From contig JAZLDA010000058.1 in assembly GCA_045614505.1 (NCBI GenBank), forward strand, positions 1 to 7,540: DNA of 7,540 nucleotides, given 5' to 3'. The notes under the pieces are model-generated. The model worked only from the letters and a program-made list of their open reading frames with translations. It did no database searches and was not told the DNA's origin. Of the stretch, positions 4,893 to 7,540 are shown piece after piece; position 1 is the first letter of the stretch, and every line of letters starts with the position of its first letter. The DNA comes from SIG607 sp045614505 (GTDB lineage: Bacteria > Bacillota > Clostridia > Oscillospirales > Acutalibacteraceae). A program made the position numbers and the translations under genes.

Positions 4893-7540
4893 TACTTACC
4901 ATCCGTTTCAAGTAATAATCTCTTTTCAAGCTCGCTTACATTAAGCTCAAGAAGTTTAGTAATACCCTTTTCCTGCATTGTTACACCGTAAAGCATATCT
5001 GCAGCCTCCATAGTGCCGCGACGGTGAGTAACACAGATAAACTGAGTAGAGAAGTCGGGGCGCTTCATATAATCGGCAACCCTTTCTACATTAATATCGT
5101 CAAGAGCGGTATCCACCTCATCAAGGAAGCAGAACGGGGGCGCATTTACACGCATAATTGCAAAGTAAATTGCAAGGGCAATAAGCGCTTTTTCACCGCC
5201 CGAAAGACCGTCAAGACTTGGAACATTCTTGCCGGGAAGTTTAACATTAATATCAATGCCGCTTTCAAGCACATTATCGGGGTCGCTGAGAGAAAGAGAT
5301 GCCACACCGCCGCCGAACAGTTCGGTAAAGGTAACGGCGAAATTCTGACTGATTTTCTCAAAGCCCGCAGTAAACAGCTCTTTCATCTGAGAAGTCAGCT
5401 GACCGATAAGCTTATAAAGCTCGCTTCTGGATTTTTCAACGTCGTCTATCTGAGCGGACATAAAGGTATATCTTTCGTAAACCTCTTTATACTCCTCAAT
5501 AGCCGCTACATTTACATTGCCCAGTCCTCTTATATGAGATTTAACTTCATTAAGTTTTTTCTTCGCTTCCGCCGGATTTTCAACGGTAATACCCATATTC
5601 TCGGCATCTGTACGGGTAAGCTGATATTCATCATAAAGCTGACGGATAACATCATCATACTCTTTAAGCATAACCTCTTTACGCTCGGTGAGTCTGGCAA
5701 GCTCGCCGCCCACCTTTTCTCGCTCTAAAGTGCGCTCTTTTTCGCTCTGACGAAGCTCCGTTCCCTGCTTTTCTATGCGCTCGCGCTCTCCTGTCAGACG
5801 AACAATTTCAGCCTCGTTTTCGGCAATACCCTTGCGAAGACCTTCGATTTTTTGCTCCACTGCTTCGAGCTGTTTATCAAGCTCTGTTTTAATCAGGTCA
5901 ATACCGCTGATTTCGCCTGTAATAGCTTCCATTCTCTTCTGACGGTTGCCCATATTGTCTCTTAAAGCATTAGCAGAAGCAACAAGTGTTTCAATGTCCT
6001 TGCGCTTTTCGAGAATGTTCATTCTCAGCTCAGTCATACTGTTTCCAATTTCCTCGCGTTTTTCGGAAATGGAATCTCTTCCGCCTGTTGCTTCATCAAT
6101 TTTTGACTGAATAGCATCCTTTTCTCCGTCAAGCACCGCAATCTGTGCGGCAGACTCAGCAGAGGTTTTGCGCAGCGCCTCAATCTTATCATAAGAAGTT
6201 GTTTTTTCATTTTTAAGCTCATCCAAGGTACGAAGCACTGCATTACGCATATCCTCAATACGCTTGAGCTCACCTAAAATTCGTATTTTATCCTCATTAG
6301 CAGTTGCAAGGGTTGCCTTTGCCGCAGTTATATCTGCTTCTGACCTTGCAACCTCTGCATTCAGCGCTGCAAGATTTTCTTCGCTTATTTTAAGCTTCTG
6401 CGCCAGCTTTTCGGTTTCACCCTCAAGGCGTCTTATATCACTGGCACGGCTTAAAATACCTGCATTTCTTATAAGCGAGCCTCCTGTAAGAGAACCGCCG
6501 GAATTAACCACCTGACCGTCAAGAGAAACGGTTTTAAAGCGGTAAGAAAACTTTTTGGAAATAGCAACAGCGCTGTCAAGGTCCTCACAGACAACGGTAT
6601 TACCCAGAAGATATTTAACGATTTCTCTATATTGCTCTTCGCATTTAATAAGGTCGGGAGCAAGACCGATATACCCGTACATATCCTCGTATCCGCTTTC
6701 TTTAAATTCTCTTGAGCGAATAGAAGAAATAGGCAGGAAGGTAGCACGGCCGCCGCCTGTGGATTTAAGCATTTCAATAGCACGCTTAGCGTCATTTTCA
6801 CTGTCACAGACAATCTGCTGAATGGTAGCGCCCAGAGCGGTTTCAATAGCAACGGAATACTGCTTATCAACAGTAATTATTTTAGAGACAGGACCGTGAA
6901 TTCCGCGAATAGTTCCTGTCTCAGCGGCGCTCATAACCGTCTTAACGGAATTCTGGAAGCCCTCAAGGTTCTTTTCAAGCTCTGAGAGAATCTGTACTCG
7001 ACGGAGCTTTGCCTCTCTATCCAGACGAATCTTTTCGCATTCTTCTTTTGCAATTTCCGACTTTTCCTTGCGGGTATTATACTTCATTTCATAACCCACA
7101 AGAGAATTGGTGCACTCGGTGACTGTTTCCTCGGTTTTATCAAGGTATTCCTTGTTTTCATCAAACTCTTTATTAAGTAAAGATAACTCGTTTTCCTTTT
7201 CAAGAATAGTCTCGTCAAGACTGCCTGCACGGCTCATTAACTCATTAACGGTGCTGTCTGCAGTCATCATAGTAACCCTTAAATCGGAGTTTTTAAGAGA
7301 AACCGCATTAAGACTTCTCACAAGCTCTTCAATGTTTTTGGAAATGGATTCGCTCTCGCTAATCATCTCGGAAAGACCCTTTTCAAGGGCAAGGAGCTGC
7401 TCTTCAAGTGCGGTAATTTCCTCTTCCTTTTCCTTTGCGGCGGCGTTCTTTTCCTCAATTTCAGCCTCTGCTGTTTCATCGCTCTTTTTAAGATGCTCAC
7501 GCTCTGCAATAAGGCGCTCGATTGATAAGTCGTTATGCTC
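4892..7540 (-). CDS. smc: Chromosome segregation ATPase SMC, C-terminal 882 residues (5' end off the right edge)
   Basis: Structural maintenance of chromosomes protein, the ATPase of the bacterial condensin SMC-ScpAB that organises and separates sister chromosomes. The frame is open from base 7540 to the TAA at 4892, giving 882 codons. Family length is near 1180, so about 300 residues with the Walker A head half are missing. Layout in visible residues: coiled coil 1-205 (Glu/Lys/Leu-rich); hinge about 213-366 (bases 6443-6904) with GIHGPVSKII, the GGGRATFLP segment and the glycine-rich NSGGSLTGG; returning coiled coil about 367-690; then the C-terminal head. The head carries the ABC signature LSGGEK at 779-784 (bases 5189-5206), Walker B FCFLDEVD at 803-810 with Glu808 as catalytic base, the ALDD D-loop and the H-loop VTHRR with His839. 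An internal ATG at 7366 is not the start, because coiled-coil sequence continues upstream in frame. In Clostridia rnc commonly lies upstream of smc, and ftsY follows here with a one-base overlap. Confidence 0.98.
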   Translation of the reverse strand, partial: EHNDLSIERLIAEREHLKKSDETAEAEIEEKNAAAKEKEEEITALEEQLLALEKGLSEMISESESISKNIEELVRSLNAVSLKNSDLRVTMMTADSTVNELMSRAGSLDETILEKENELSLLNKEFDENKEYLDKTEETVTECTNSLVGYEMKYNTRKEKSEIAKEECEKIRLDREAKLRRVQILSELEKNLEGFQNSVKTVMSAAETGTIRGIHGPVSKIITVDKQYSVAIETALGATIQQIVCDSENDAKRAIEMLKSTGGGRATFLPISSIRSREFKESGYEDMYGYIGLAPDLIKCEEQYREIVKYLLGNTVVCEDLDSAVAISKKFSYRFKTVSLDGQVVNSGGSLTGGSLIRNAGILSRASDIRRLEGETEKLAQKLKISEENLAALNAEVARSEADITAAKATLATANEDKIRILGELKRIEDMRNAVLRTLDELKNEKTTSYDKIEALRKTSAESAAQIAVLDGEKDAIQSKIDEATGGRDSISEKREEIGNSMTELRMNILEKRKDIETLVASANALRDNMGNRQKRMEAITGEISGIDLIKTELDKQLEAVEQKIEGLRKGIAENEAEIVRLTGERERIEKQGTELRQSEKERTLEREKVGGELARLTERKEVMLKEYDDVIRQLYDEYQLTRTDAENMGITVENPAEAKKKLNEVKSHIRGLGNVNVAAIEEYKEVYERYTFMSAQIDDVEKSRSELYKLIGQLTSQMKELFTAGFEKISQNFAVTFTELFGGGVASLSLSDPDNVLESGIDINVKLPGKNVPSLDGLSGGEKALIALAIYFAIMRVNAPPFCFLDEVDTALDDINVERVADYMKRPDFSTQFICVTHRRGTMEAADMLYGVTMQEKGITKLLELNVSELEKRLLLETDGK

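Noticed and set aside
4324..4944. A 206-codon plus-strand open frame opposite ftsY, rich in Ser and Ile
   Set aside because: It is antisense to the FtsY GTPase domain with all motifs intact. Its low-complexity Ser-rich composition is what antisense reading of Glu/Asp/Ala codons gives.
5024..5728. A 234-codon plus-strand open frame opposite smc
   Set aside because: It is antisense to the conserved SMC head and coiled coil. It shows no domain and no convincing ribosome binding site, so it is taken as a by-product of codon use on the other strand.
4892..7366. Treating the ATG at 7366 as the start of a shorter SMC-like protein
   Set aside because: The frame stays open to base 7540, and the added 58 residues are charged coiled coil that joins smoothly. 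The hinge position also implies about 300 further residues upstream, so the gene is simply cut by the window edge.

Overview
This window is a stretch of a bacterial chromosome densely packed with housekeeping genes. All eight genes are on the minus strand, so transcription runs from right (7540) to left (1). Protein-level features point to a low-to-mid GC member of the Firmicutes, probably class Clostridia (Oscillospirales/Ruminococcaceae-like). The reasons are the gene order smc-ftsY-rdgB-yhbY-nadD-yqeK-rsfS-leuS, purine-rich Shine-Dalgarno sites, a short FtsY without an acidic N-terminal domain, and a YqeK-type HD protein. The taxonomic placement is inference from gene order and sequence style, not from a marker search.

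In transcription order the genes are: smc (chromosome condensation ATPase, N-terminal third missing off the right edge; 7540-4892); ftsY (signal recognition particle receptor; 4892-3975); rdgB (non-canonical purine NTP pyrophosphatase; 3975-3379); yhbY (CRM-domain RNA-binding protein of 50S assembly; 3374-3075); nadD (nicotinate-mononucleotide adenylyltransferase; 3073-2480); yqeK (HD-domain Ap4A hydrolase; 2493-1915); rsfS (ribosomal silencing factor; 1911-1561); and leuS (leucyl-tRNA synthetase, C-terminal part missing off the left edge; 1544-1). No stretch over 16 bases lies outside a gene, so there is no room for an internal terminator, a tRNA gene, a T-box leader or a conventional intergenic promoter. 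The simplest reading is one operon with heavy translational coupling: two TAATG stop/start overlaps, one 14-base overlap, and gaps of 1, 3, 4 and 16 bases.

The genes share themes rather than one pathway. YhbY, RsfS and LeuS serve ribosome assembly, ribosome silencing and tRNA charging. FtsY serves co-translational membrane targeting. RdgB, NadD and YqeK handle purine-nucleotide sanitation, NAD synthesis and dinucleoside tetraphosphate removal. SMC serves chromosome segregation. I see no mobile element, CRISPR array, repeat array, RNA gene or defence module, and no sign of an undescribed system. The points worth a second look are small: an altered HxGH nucleotidyl-transferase motif in NadD (HKEH), the coupled junctions, the lack of a T-box in front of leuS, and Ap4A hydrolase being cotranscribed with an aminoacyl-tRNA synthetase.
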